Shown here piece after piece: positions 32,365-41,808 of a stretch of 64,000 bases of DNA (the first letter of the stretch is position 1; the number at the start of each line of letters is the position of its first letter). Location of the stretch: the NCBI GenBank assembly GCA_000438195.1, contig FR903078.1:1-64000 (forward strand). Direction: 5' to 3'. The notes under the pieces were generated by a model that was given only the letters and a program-made list of their open reading frames with translations, made no database searches and was not told the DNA's origin. Made by a program: the position numbers and the translations under genes. The DNA is from Mycoplasma sp. CAG:776. GTDB taxonomy: Bacteria; Bacillota_I; Bacilli_A; RF39; UBA660.

Positions 32365-34098
32365 TTAATCTCTTATTTTAATATGTAATTCTTGTAATTG
32401 TCTTTCTTCTAATTCGTTTGGACTACCCATAAGTAAATCCATTCCACTTACATTTGGAGGAAAAACTTGAACTTCTCTTAAGTTTTCTTCTCCTGTTAAA
32501 AGCATAATCATGCGGTCAATTCCTGGTGCCATTCCTGCATGAGGAGGTGCTCCAAACGTGAAAGCAGTATATAATGAGCGAAATTTATTTTTAATTGTCT
32601 CTTCATCATATCCAGCAATATCGAATGCTTTTTTCATGATTTCAATGTCATGATTTCTTACTGCTCCACTTGCCATTTCATAACCATTACAAACAAAATC
32701 ATATTGATTTGCTACGATATCACCGGGATTTGTATTCATTAAAGATTCTAAACCGCCTTTAGGCATGCTAAATGGATTATGCCCAAAATCCCATTTGTTA
32801 TCTTCTTCGTTCCATTCGTACATTGGAAAATCATTAATGATGCAGAATTCAAAAATGTCGTTATTAATTAATGCTAATTCTTCGCCTAATTTTGTTCTTA
32901 AAATTCCGCTTAATTTATCAATATTCTTATTTCCGGCGATAATAAAGACAACATTTCCGCTTTCTAAATTTAAATCTTCCTTTAAAGTTGCGATTTCACT
33001 AGCACTCAAAAATTTTGTAATTGTCGATTTAAAATTTAAATCTTCTTCAACTTTTATATAAGCAAGTCCCTCTGCTCCTTTTTCTTTTATAAACTCTTCT
33101 AACTTTTTATACCAAGAGTTAGGTTTTTCTATTGTTTTTACCTTAATGGCTCTTATTTTTTTATTTTTGAAACCATTAAATTCTGTATTAGCAAAAATTT
33201 TAGTAATATCTTCAATAATTAAAGGATTTCTTAAATCTGGTTTATCGGTTCCATATTTTAGCATTGCTTCCTTGTAAGGAATTCTCTTAAATGGATGAGA
33301 AGAAACTTTTTTATCACTAAATTTTGTAAATAAGTTATAAAATACTGTTTCTCCCACTTCATAAACATCTTCTTCTGTTGCAAAACTCATTTCAAAATCT
33401 AATTGATAAAATTCTAAAGTCCGATCTGCTCGACAATCTTCATCACGAAAACATGGGGCAATTTGAAAGTAACGATTAAAGCCTGATACCATTAATAATT
33501 GTTTATAAATTTGAGGAGCTTGAGGTAAAGCATAAAACTTTCCTTTATAATTTCTAGATGGTATAACAAAGTCTCTTGCTCCCTCAGGACTAGAAGCTGT
33601 AATAATTGGTGTAGTAATTTCCGTAAAATTCATCTGTTTCATAATTGAACGAATTTCATCAATTACTTTTGTACGAAATAAAATTTTATCATGTACTAAA
33701 GGATTTCTTAAATCTAAATAACGATATCTTAATCTTGTTTCTTCACTTGCTTCTTTACTTCTATTTATTTCAAAAGGCAGAATATTAGCGCATTTCCCTA
33801 AAATATTTATTTCTTTTAATAAAATTTCAATTTCTCCCGTTTTCATATTCGGATTGATATCTTTTTCTCTTAAATTTACTGTTCCGGTAATACTAACTGT
33901 AGACTCTCTTGTGAGATCTTTTATTTTAGAGATATCTTCGCTTATCACTTGAACAATTCCTGTTTCATCTCGAATTGTTAAAAATACAAGACTTCCTAAA
34001 TTTCTTATGGAATTAACCCAACCAGCTATTTTAATTTCTTGCCCAACATCTTCTTTAGTAATTTCACCACAATAGCGGTTTCTATAAATATTCTCCAT
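32365..34098 (-). CDS. aspS: Aspartyl-tRNA synthetase
   Basis: A bacterial-type AspRS with OB-fold (IAGWVNSIRNLGSLVFL), class II motifs (motif 2 FRDEDCRADRTLEFYQLDFE; motif 3 GMAPGIDRMIMLL) and a GAD-type insertion in the middle, 577 aa. The presence of AsnRS means Asp-tRNA(Asn) need not be made. It lies 8 bp behind hisS and 11 bp before asnS. Confidence 0.97.
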   Translation of the reverse strand: MENIYRNRYCGEITKEDVGQEIKIAGWVNSIRNLGSLVFLTIRDETGIVQVISEDISKIKDLTRESTVSITGTVNLREKDINPNMKTGEIEILLKEINILGKCANILPFEINRSKEASEETRLRYRYLDLRNPLVHDKILFRTKVIDEIRSIMKQMNFTEITTPIITASSPEGARDFVIPSRNYKGKFYALPQAPQIYKQLLMVSGFNRYFQIAPCFRDEDCRADRTLEFYQLDFEMSFATEEDVYEVGETVFYNLFTKFSDKKVSSHPFKRIPYKEAMLKYGTDKPDLRNPLIIEDITKIFANTEFNGFKNKKIRAIKVKTIEKPNSWYKKLEEFIKEKGAEGLAYIKVEEDLNFKSTITKFLSASEIATLKEDLNLESGNVVFIIAGNKNIDKLSGILRTKLGEELALINNDIFEFCIINDFPMYEWNEEDNKWDFGHNPFSMPKGGLESLMNTNPGDIVANQYDFVCNGYEMASGAVRNHDIEIMKKAFDIAGYDEETIKNKFRSLYTAFTFGAPPHAGMAPGIDRMIMLLTGEENLREVQVFPPNVSGMDLLMGSPNELEERQLQELHIKIRD

Positions 34099-34106
34099 AT
34101 TTCCTC

Positions 34107-35372
34107 CTATAAATTGCTAATAATATAATCTAATATTTCATTTTCATCTACTTTAGTTTCTTCTTTCGTTAAATTATCTTTAACAGTAATCATTCCTTTT
34201 TGCAAATCTTCACTATTTAAAATCACTAATAATCTAGCATTTAGTCGATCTGCTTGTTTAAATTGAGCTTTTAATCCACGATTTAAAGTATCCATTTCTG
34301 TTTTAATCTCACTCCAACGTAAATCTTGAACTAATCTTAAAGCTGTAATTTTTTCTTCTTCATTTATAGCCATAACATAAACATCAATCGTATTTTTAAT
34401 TTCTTTTTCTTTATTTAATTCTTGTAAAACAATCATTAAACGATCTACTCCACAAGCAAACCCTATTCCAGGAGTCTCGGGCCCTCCTAAATTTGATACT
34501 AAATTATTATAACGTCCTCCACCACATAAAGTAGAAGCATTTCCTAATTCATTTAAATCTGCTACTAATTCAAAAACAGTATGATTGTAATAGTCTAGTC
34601 CTCTTACAATGTTAGTATCTATTTCATAGTCTATATCTAAATATTCTAAATATTCTAAAACTTTTTTAAATCTTATTCTACTCTCTTCATTTAAGTAATC
34701 CATAATAGAGGGTGCATTTTTTAAAATCTCACTATCTTTATCTACTTTACAATCTAATATTCTTAAAGGATTTGTTTTGAACCTTTTTTGACAATCTTCA
34801 CATAATTCATTTAAATGTGGTTCTAAATATTTGATAAGAGCAGAACGGTAATTTTCACGCGACTTACTATCTCCGAGTGTATTAATTTTAACCGTAATAT
34901 TATCTATCCCCATCTCTTCTAAAGTTCGGTAAGCAAGAGATATTACCTCTGCATCTATAATCGCTGAATCACTTCCTAGTACTTCTACTCCGATTTGAGA
35001 TAATTCTCTATATCTTCCTGCTTGTGGCCTTTCATAACGATACATTGTTCCGCTATAATAAAGTTTAATTGGCTGATTTACTTCGCCATACATCTTATTC
35101 TCAATATAGCTTCTAACTACTCCGGCTGTTCCTTCTGGTCTTAGTGTTACATTTCTGTCTCCACGATCTTTAAAATCATAAGTCTCTTTGGAAACAATGT
35201 CTGTTGTTTCGCCAACTCCTCTATGAAATAGCTCACTTTCTTCAAAAATAGGTGTTCGAATATATTCATAATTGTAGTATTCACATACTGATGAAAATAC
35301 ACCATTAATATAGTTATAGAACTTAGCATTCTTACCATAAATATCATAGGTTCCTTTTGGTTTTGTTATCAT
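34107..35372 (-). CDS. hisS: Histidyl-tRNA synthetase
   Basis: A class II synthetase of the HisRS type: KGTYDIYG at the start, RTPIFEESELFHRGVGE, LRPEGTAGVVRSY (motif 2 region), the histidine signature RGLDYYNHTVFEL, then ETPGIGFACGVDRLMI (motif 3) and the anticodon-binding domain. The start is set at 35372 (MITKPKGTYD) after AAGGAGGAG; a longer frame to 35393 is not needed. It is the first gene of the operon behind the T-box. Confidence 0.97.
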   Translation of the reverse strand: MITKPKGTYDIYGKNAKFYNYINGVFSSVCEYYNYEYIRTPIFEESELFHRGVGETTDIVSKETYDFKDRGDRNVTLRPEGTAGVVRSYIENKMYGEVNQPIKLYYSGTMYRYERPQAGRYRELSQIGVEVLGSDSAIIDAEVISLAYRTLEEMGIDNITVKINTLGDSKSRENYRSALIKYLEPHLNELCEDCQKRFKTNPLRILDCKVDKDSEILKNAPSIMDYLNEESRIRFKKVLEYLEYLDIDYEIDTNIVRGLDYYNHTVFELVADLNELGNASTLCGGGRYNNLVSNLGGPETPGIGFACGVDRLMIVLQELNKEKEIKNTIDVYVMAINEEEKITALRLVQDLRWSEIKTEMDTLNRGLKAQFKQADRLNARLLVILNSEDLQKGMITVKDNLTKEETKVDENEILDYIISNL

Positions 35373-35393
35373 TTTTTTCTCCTCCTTAAACAA

Positions 35394-35640
35394 AAAAACT
35401 TAGTATCATAAGGACGGATATCTCCGCGGTGCCACCTTATTTTACTAAGTACTCTTGAACTTTTATCGCATTTATGCGTTTTCTAAATCTCTGAAAGCTG
35501 TCTTTCTAATTTATTTACTTAGGCATTTTCAGCATATTTAGCCCTCTCTTGAAAGTAAAACATAATTATACTTGGTCTTTCTTTAGAAAAATATTCTATG
35601 TAAGTTATTTTATTATATTTTATTTATAGTGTCAAGTTCT
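35394..35640 (-). promoter_or_regulatory. T-box riboswitch of the hisS operon
   Basis: On the minus strand, AAGGTGGCACCGCGGA is the T-box antiterminator motif. It can alternatively fold into a terminator whose base pairs ACTTAGTA with TACTAAGT, followed by seven T residues and then the hisS ribosome site. Upstream, stem I features are present: AGAGAGGGCT and GCTGAAAATGCC (distal region). The lower stem is GAAAG/CTTTC. The specifier loop just before CTTTC reads AAAGACAG; GAC (Asp) is the likely specifier. Confidence 0.88.
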
Positions 35641-35641
35641 T

Positions 35642-36250
35642 TTAACGAAGAGACCTTGAAAAAACTAATTTATTGGCAAATAATTCTTCAAAATCTAATT
35701 CGTCTTTTAACATTTCTTCATAATTCATTAAATTTGCATTTTTATTTTTGAAATGAGTTGCTGCTAAATATCCTTTACTTGCTTTTATTATCTCGAAAAC
35801 TAATTTTCTAATTTTAGAAGCTAAAATATTTTGTAAAATCATATTTTGAACTTCTTCTTTAACTTGTATTGATCTCTCATCTAATGGTAAACTTTCTAAT
35901 AATTTAAAGATGTTTTTATGTAGATATCTTTCTAACTCTGTTTTCTCTACTAAGTCAATATTTTCGTTAAATAGAAAATTAATAATATTTCCTAGAGAAT
36001 CAATTAATATTGTGTAGTCTTCAGCAAGTCTTACGCTCTTAAATTTATTAAATGCTAAAAAATCTAATTCCAATTGGTTAAATAAAACCGAAGGATTATT
36101 CTCTTCTGATTCTGATTTCTGGATTTGCCAATTTTGTGCATATTTTCTTGCTAATTCTAAAAGAAAACCTTCGCCAATTCCTACATTTAGATATTTGTTA
36201 TAAAATAACAATAACTCCTCTTCACAGCTCATATTTTTTTCTTGTCTCAT
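35642..36250 (-). CDS. Uncharacterised helical protein (202 aa)
   Basis: The 202-residue protein is predicted to be mostly helical, charged and cytoplasmic (EEELLLFYNKYLN, LLELARKYAQNW). There is no membrane segment, signal or enzyme motif. The start is set at 36250 by GGAGA; a GTG at 36271 is less likely. It sits just upstream of the T-box, facing the same way, next to two similar-sized unknown genes, which hints at a shared function or duplication. Confidence 0.6.
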   Translation of the reverse strand: MRQEKNMSCEEELLLFYNKYLNVGIGEGFLLELARKYAQNWQIQKSESEENNPSVLFNQLELDFLAFNKFKSVRLAEDYTILIDSLGNIINFLFNENIDLVEKTELERYLHKNIFKLLESLPLDERSIQVKEEVQNMILQNILASKIRKLVFEIIKASKGYLAATHFKNKNANLMNYEEMLKDELDFEELFANKLVFSRSLR

Positions 36251-36326
36251 AATGTCTCCATTTCTATTCACTTTTTTAGTGTGAGAATAATTGTATCAGA
36301 AAAAAATAAAAATGTAAAGATGTAAT

Positions 36327-36914
36327 TTATTTTCTGGTAATTGACTCAACAAACGATAGAAGTGAAGAATTTTGAAACGTAATTAGATTGTGATAGGCAA
36401 TTTGAAACATCCCTGCTCTGGTCAATCTTTCTTTGTCTGTATATTTTGTTACTAGCAACTCTGCAGCATAAGAATATATCAAAGATTTTAAATATGTGAT
36501 CTCTTTAAATCTTTCTAATTCTTCTTGAAATATTTTTGTTTTACTTTTCTTTAAAATTTCTAAAACTTCTTCTAAAGGTAAAAGAGGTAAAAATAGTTTT
36601 TGGTGATTAATTACAACTTTTCTTGCCATTCCTTTTAGATCAAAAAGAATGTAAGAAGATTGATCAATATTAAAGGTATATTGTTCTTGATAATTTAAAT
36701 AACATGCGCTTTTGTAATCTAAGCTTGAAATACTAGTTAGAGGCATTATGGTTGAATTATAATTTCCACCTTTGATTACTTTCATAATTCTTCCTTTTGT
36801 AAAATATTTATAATAACTAGAAGCCAATAGATTTGCTAAAATAATAAAGTATTCTTTTGTTTCTAATTTCTCACCATATTTTATTAATTCTTCTACTATT
36901 TTCCCTTTATTCAT
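36327..36914 (-). CDS. Uncharacterised protein, tandem paralogue 2 (195 aa)
   Basis: Similar in layout to the gene just upstream (36911): both begin with an EELIKYGEKLETKEYF / LETYGEKLEEKDYF block, share LANxYYKxF, and near the end have TRAGMFQIAYH / VRTGMFHNAYF. This shows a tandem duplication with large divergence. Both are cytoplasmic by composition. It overlaps its neighbour by 4 bp (ATGA-type coupling). The function is unknown. Confidence 0.65.
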   Translation of the reverse strand: MNKGKIVEELIKYGEKLETKEYFIILANLLASSYYKYFTKGRIMKVIKGGNYNSTIMPLTSISSLDYKSACYLNYQEQYTFNIDQSSYILFDLKGMARKVVINHQKLFLPLLPLEEVLEILKKSKTKIFQEELERFKEITYLKSLIYSYAAELLVTKYTDKERLTRAGMFQIAYHNLITFQNSSLLSFVESITRK

Positions 36915-37519
36915 TGTTTTCTTGCATTTTCCATTTCTACATTTAAATATAATCCTTTTATTCTTGGAAGACTTTTATTTAAGTTAATAATATGAAAATA
37001 AGCATTATGAAACATCCCAGTTCTTACAATGTCCATTTTACTTTTTTGCTTCAAATTTAAAAGAATGAGTGCAAAATGATATATGGCCGATAGTAATTCT
37101 AATTTTTCCATAATTTGATTTATAATATTCTTTTCTTTTATCACTTGATATTGTTCTGCAATATTTAAAGCCTCTAAAACATTTAAATCATTTATTCTCA
37201 TTGGATGAGAACGAATAATAAATTCATGAACTTGGCCGGTAGAATCGCACACAATATGAGAGTTATCAGCTAATATCAATTCTATTATTTCATCTTGTCT
37301 TAAATAATTTTGATCTTTTTCATTAGGGAAAAAAGCTAAAATATCTAACTTTGTTTTGCTAAGTGATATCCCCTCTTTATATAGTTCATCTATTTTTTTA
37401 TTATTAAAAAATTTGTAATAGCAATTCGCTAAATGTATACTTAAATTCACAAAATAATCTTTTTCTTCTAATTTTTCACCATATGTTTCTAAAATTGTTT
37501 TTATTTCTTCAAAATTCAT
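36911..37519 (-). CDS. Uncharacterised protein, tandem paralogue 1 (202 aa)
   Basis: Paralogue of the 36327 gene (see shared blocks there). It shows alternating helices and a central beta-like segment (SHIVCDSTGQVHEFIIRSHP, matched by SSYILFDLKGMARKVVINHQ in the partner). It starts 2 bp after the dtd stop and is coupled to the next gene, so the two are co-expressed with dtd and rel. No known family was recognised. Confidence 0.65.
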   Translation of the reverse strand: MNFEEIKTILETYGEKLEEKDYFVNLSIHLANCYYKFFNNKKIDELYKEGISLSKTKLDILAFFPNEKDQNYLRQDEIIELILADNSHIVCDSTGQVHEFIIRSHPMRINDLNVLEALNIAEQYQVIKEKNIINQIMEKLELLSAIYHFALILLNLKQKSKMDIVRTGMFHNAYFHIINLNKSLPRIKGLYLNVEMENARKQ

Positions 37520-37521
37520 AA

Positions 37522-37959
37522 TTACTTACTTTCTAACATGATAGTTATTGGGCCATCATTAACAATATTTACTTGCATATCTGCGCCAAAAATTCCTGGT
37601 TTGGTTGTAATATATTTTCTTAATTCTTCATTAAATTTTTCGTATAAAATAATTGCTTCTTTTCCATTTAATGCTTCAATATAAGAAGGTCTATTTCCCT
37701 TTTTGGTATTCGCATACAAAGTAAATTGACTTATAGAAAGTATTTCTCCTCCTGTTTCTAATATTGATTTATTCATAATTCCTTTTTCATCATCAAAAAT
37801 TCTTAAATTTATGACTTTTTGAACCATTTTCTCGATATCTTTTAAAGTATCTCCTATAGTAAATCCTACTAATAAAACTAGCCCTTTATCAATATGGTTT
37901 ACGGTTTTTCCATTTACTGAAACGCTACTTTGTTTGCTTCTTTGTACTAGAATTTTCAT
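37522..37959 (-). CDS. dtd: D-aminoacyl-tRNA deacylase
   Basis: Dtd removes D-amino acids (and glycine) from mischarged tRNA. The signatures SQFTLYANTKKGNRPS (Ser-Gln-Phe core) and NDGPITIML (the cross-subunit Gly-Pro motif) are intact. 145 aa is typical. Its start overlaps the last base of rel, an arrangement (rel-dtd) also seen in Bacillus. Confidence 0.95.
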   Translation of the reverse strand: MKILVQRSKQSSVSVNGKTVNHIDKGLVLLVGFTIGDTLKDIEKMVQKVINLRIFDDEKGIMNKSILETGGEILSISQFTLYANTKKGNRPSYIEALNGKEAIILYEKFNEELRKYITTKPGIFGADMQVNIVNDGPITIMLESK

Positions 37960-40112
37960 TATTTACTCCTATTTACCTTGCTAACAAATGATAGCATCTC
38001 TAAATCTAATACAATTCTTTCAACTTCCTCTTTGTTTTTAACTTTTAAAGTTACTTCATAAACATAACTATTTGCATATTCTTTTGTTTTAAAGGAATCT
38101 ATATGTAAATTTCTTTTAGTAAAAGTGGCAATAATATCTGATAAGTAACTTTTATTATTATCTGTTTCAATAAATAAATCAGTTAAGTATGTTGATTCAT
38201 TTTGATAATTCCATTTTACTTCAATCATTCTTTCAGTTTTATCCGTCATATTAGGGCAGTTCTTTTTGTGAACAGTAATTCCTTGACCTTTTGTGATAAA
38301 GCCGATGATTTCATCACCTTTTACAGGTTTACAGCACTTAGCAATATTGACTAAAATATCTCCTATTCCAGCAACAATAATATCATTTTTATAATTTCCT
38401 TCTTGCTTAGAATGGTTTGCTACTTTTTCAATTAAAGCGTCTTCAACATTTGCTTTAATATCCGTTGTTAAACTGATTATAAAACCAGCAGTATATCTTA
38501 AACTACCAATTGATAAGTAAATATCTTCTAAATCTTTTAATTTTAAATCTTTTAATATTTTCTTTGTATTTTCTTCACTCATTGTTTCGCTAAAAGATAA
38601 CTTCCTTTTACGTAGTTCTTTTTCTAAAATATCTTTCCCTTTTTCTACTAAAAAAGTTCTTTCTTGCTTACTAAAATAAGATTTAATTTTGTTTTTTGCT
38701 TGACTCGTTTTAACAAAGTTTAGCCAATCTTTATTTGGCGAACTATTCGTATTGGTTTTTATTTTAACGATATCATTATTTTCTAATTCATGATTTAGAG
38801 GAACAATTGTATCATTTACAATAGCGCCAACCGTTTTATCACCTACATCAGAATGAATACGATAAGCAAAATCTATAGGAGTTGCCCCTCTTGGAAGCTC
38901 CATTACATCTCCTTTGGGAGTAAAAACATAAATCATTTCTGCGAGCATATCACTTGTTACATCTTTGGCAAAAGCAAGATCATCTACTTCTTCATGCGTT
39001 TCAATTAAGTTACGAAACATTTCTAACTTTTGCTCCATTATATTTTGTACTTTTTTTGTACCGTGTTCTTTATACGACCAGTGTGATGCCATTCCTTTTT
39101 CAGCAAATTCATCCATTTCATAAGTTCTAAATTGAACTTCAAATAAATGGCCATCTACTCCAAAAACGGTTGTATGCAAACTTTGGTACATGTTAGCTTT
39201 TGGCATAGCGATATAATCTTTAAAACGTTTAGGAATTGGTCTATATTTAGCATGAACAAGTCCTACAGCTAGATAGCAATCACTTACTGTTTCTAGTATT
39301 ACTCTTAAAGCTAAAATATCATATATTTCATTCCATTTTTTGCCATTCGATAATTTGTTATAGATACTGTGAACACTTTTTACTCGACCTTTTATTTTAA
39401 ATTTTAAACCCTGTTCTGTTAAAATATTCGTTATGCTTTCTTGCATCTCTTCCAAAGAATCACTTAATTCTTTTTGAGTTTCATTTAATTTTTCTAAAAT
39501 ATCATTATAAACATCTGGTTTCGTATAATATAAACATAAATTTTCTAATTCGCTTTTAATAGAATTAATTCCTAAACGGTGAGCGATAGGTATTAAGACA
39601 GCCATTGTTTCATATGCTTTTTGTTTTTGCTTTTTGGGATTAACTGCATAATTAGTTCGCATATTATGTAACCTATCCGCTAGTTTTATAAATAACACAC
39701 GAACATCCGTTGCTAATCCTACTAATACTTTTCTTAAATAGATTGCACTTGACTCAGAATCATCTACTAACTCTAATTTGTTAATTTTAGTAATAGAATC
39801 GACAATTGTTGCAACAGTATCTCCAAATTTTTCTTCTATTTCATCTAAACCCGTTTCGCCATTATTCATCACTTCGTGTAATAATGCACCAATAATAGTA
39901 GTAGCATCGACATTCAAACTGTTTACTATTTTAGCAACATGTAAAGGATGGGTGATGAAATCTTCACCTGTTAGTCTCTTCATTCCTTTATGTTTTTCCA
40001 AAGCAAATTGATAAGCTTCTTTAATTTTTAATAATTCTTCTGTATCTTTAATATTTTCTTTTATATTTTCATAAACACTTTCAAATGTAATCGTCTCTTC
40101 TTCCGCTTTCAT
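37959..40112 (-). CDS. rel: RelA/SpoT-family (p)ppGpp synthetase with degenerate hydrolase domain
   Basis: Rel proteins make and usually also destroy (p)ppGpp. The synthetase domain is intact: GRVKSVHSIYNK, RFKD in PIPKRFKDYIA (near residue 293), YQSLHTTVFG and EVQFRT. TGS, zinc-finger-like CC (NIAKCCKPVKGDE) and ACT domains follow; 717 aa. In the HD domain His55 and His79 and Asp146 are kept, but the HD motif is HE (residue 80) and the catalytic Glu-Asp pair is Asn83-Asn84 in LLHEVMNN. Hydrolase loss is therefore predicted although RFKD is the signature of bifunctional enzymes. Confidence 0.93.
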   Translation of the reverse strand: MKAEEETITFESVYENIKENIKDTEELLKIKEAYQFALEKHKGMKRLTGEDFITHPLHVAKIVNSLNVDATTIIGALLHEVMNNGETGLDEIEEKFGDTVATIVDSITKINKLELVDDSESSAIYLRKVLVGLATDVRVLFIKLADRLHNMRTNYAVNPKKQKQKAYETMAVLIPIAHRLGINSIKSELENLCLYYTKPDVYNDILEKLNETQKELSDSLEEMQESITNILTEQGLKFKIKGRVKSVHSIYNKLSNGKKWNEIYDILALRVILETVSDCYLAVGLVHAKYRPIPKRFKDYIAMPKANMYQSLHTTVFGVDGHLFEVQFRTYEMDEFAEKGMASHWSYKEHGTKKVQNIMEQKLEMFRNLIETHEEVDDLAFAKDVTSDMLAEMIYVFTPKGDVMELPRGATPIDFAYRIHSDVGDKTVGAIVNDTIVPLNHELENNDIVKIKTNTNSSPNKDWLNFVKTSQAKNKIKSYFSKQERTFLVEKGKDILEKELRKRKLSFSETMSEENTKKILKDLKLKDLEDIYLSIGSLRYTAGFIISLTTDIKANVEDALIEKVANHSKQEGNYKNDIIVAGIGDILVNIAKCCKPVKGDEIIGFITKGQGITVHKKNCPNMTDKTERMIEVKWNYQNESTYLTDLFIETDNNKSYLSDIIATFTKRNLHIDSFKTKEYANSYVYEVTLKVKNKEEVERIVLDLEMLSFVSKVNRSK

Positions 40113-40403
40113 TTATATCTCCTCTTGATTTGGTTTTCTTCTGTATTTCTTTAATTCTTCTTTCACATAATGATCTAATTCCTGAACTTCAATGTTAAAA
40201 ATATCATTTACCATGTCTCCTAGATCGAGGGCTTTTGAAGTAGTCCATTTATAATTTTTTAGATAGTTCCAAATATCTTCCTCTCCTATATAGGCCATTC
40301 CTTTTTTATGAATTTCCCTTGCTTTACTTCTTAAAGCTGGCAAAAGTCTTTCATAAAGTTCTGCGAGACTTTTAAATTTAATTTCGTTATTCAATTTTAT
40401 CAC
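40113..40403 (-). CDS. ComN-type post-transcriptional regulator
   Basis: The 96-aa protein LYERLLPALRSKAREIHKKG, then EEDIWNYLKNYKW and a helical tail match ComN (YrzD), which in Bacillus subtilis is involved in localising comE mRNA. The comEA and comEC genes are present in this window, giving it a plausible target. It sits one base from the rel start and is probably co-transcribed. Confidence 0.75.
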   Translation of the reverse strand: MIKLNNEIKFKSLAELYERLLPALRSKAREIHKKGMAYIGEEDIWNYLKNYKWTTSKALDLGDMVNDIFNIEVQELDHYVKEELKKYRRKPNQEEI

Positions 40404-40472
40404 CTACTAAATAAAATTTAATTTCATATATTTAATTATATACTAAATCATAAAATTTTAAAAGGGGGACAT

Positions 40473-41765
40473 ATGAAACAAAACAAATTTTTGAAAGCAA
40501 CCTTTATTTTGATGATTGGTGGATTAATTACTAAAATACTAGGATTTGGTATTCGCATTATTTATACAAGAATGGTTGGCAGTGATGCAATTAACTTATA
40601 TTCCCTAGTTATGCCTACTTATTCTTTACTTCTTACTATTGCTACTCTTTCTTTACCAATTGTTATTTCTAAGTTAATTAGCGAACATCGGACGCGAAGT
40701 ATTAAAATATTATCTAGTGCAACTATAATCACAATGATTTTAAATTCACTTGTAATTGCTCTTATTTATTTTACAAAAGATTTTATCGCTTCCACTCTTT
40801 TAAATGATGAAAGATGTAGTATTCTTTTAATGGCGATGGCTCTTACTTTTCCTTTTGTATCTTTATCTAGTATTTTTAAAGGATATTTTTATGGTAAACA
40901 AAAAATGGTTCCTCATACCATTTCTAATATTATTGAGCAAATTGTCCGAGTATTTTTAATTTTTTTAGTTATTCCTTCTCTTGTTAATAAAGGTATTGTT
41001 TATTCAGTTATGGGACTAATACTTATTAGTATTGCCTCAGAACTCGCTTCTATTTTGACTTTTCTTTTCTTTCTGCCTAAAAAGTTTCAAATAAAAAAAG
41101 AAGATTTAAAACCAGATATGAAAACCACTAAAGAAATACTTAGTATCTCTATTCCTACGGTTTCAGGAAGATTAGTGGGAAATATTGGTTTCTTTTTTGA
41201 GCCCATTCTTCTTACTAATATTCTTTTATTTGCAGGTTATTCTATGGATTTTATTTTAAATGAATACGGCGCTTATAATGCTTACACTATTTCTTTACTT
41301 GCTATGCCTTCCTTTTTTATCGCCGCTATATCTTCTTCCTTGCTTCCTGAAATATCAAGGTTTTATTACCAAAAAAATATTAATATGGTAAAAAGAAGAT
41401 TAAAGCAAGCTTTAATCCTATCTTTTATCGTAGGTATTATTTTTTCTTCTTTTATTTATCTTTTTAGAGAATCTTTATTATCTACTTTATATAATACCAC
41501 TAAAGGAAGTGAATATATTGAAGTTTTGGCTCCTTTCTTTGTATTATTTTATTTAGAAGGCCCTCTACAAAGCGTATTGCAAGCAATCGGAAAAGCAAAA
41601 ACTACCATGTTTATTACTATGGTAGCGGTTATCGTTAAATTACTTTCTATGTCCTTATTATCATTATGTCATATTGGAATGTATTCTCTAGTCATAGCAG
41701 AAATTATAGATATTTTCATTGTGGTTATTCTATGCACTAAAAATATCAAGAAGGAATTGTATTAA
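40473..41765 (+). CDS. SpoVB/MurJ-like MOP-superfamily flippase
   Basis: A 430-aa polytopic protein with about twelve helices. The N-terminus KATFILMIGGLITKILGFGI and RMVGSDAINLYSLVMP, with FPFVSLSSIFKGYFYG, are characteristic of the SpoVB/MurJ branch of MOP exporters that flip lipid-linked glycans such as lipid II. AAAGGGGGA precedes the ATG. Either a lipid II flippase or a polysaccharide exporter is possible; a sporulation role cannot be claimed. Confidence 0.85.
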   Translation: MKQNKFLKATFILMIGGLITKILGFGIRIIYTRMVGSDAINLYSLVMPTYSLLLTIATLSLPIVISKLISEHRTRSIKILSSATIITMILNSLVIALIYFTKDFIASTLLNDERCSILLMAMALTFPFVSLSSIFKGYFYGKQKMVPHTISNIIEQIVRVFLIFLVIPSLVNKGIVYSVMGLILISIASELASILTFLFFLPKKFQIKKEDLKPDMKTTKEILSISIPTVSGRLVGNIGFFFEPILLTNILLFAGYSMDFILNEYGAYNAYTISLLAMPSFFIAAISSSLLPEISRFYYQKNINMVKRRLKQALILSFIVGIIFSSFIYLFRESLLSTLYNTTKGSEYIEVLAPFFVLFYLEGPLQSVLQAIGKAKTTMFITMVAVIVKLLSMSLLSLCHIGMYSLVIAEIIDIFIVVILCTKNIKKELY

Positions 41766-41808
41766 TCATTTAAGTTTATTGTTCATTTACAAAATGTTTT
41801 GAAAAAAA

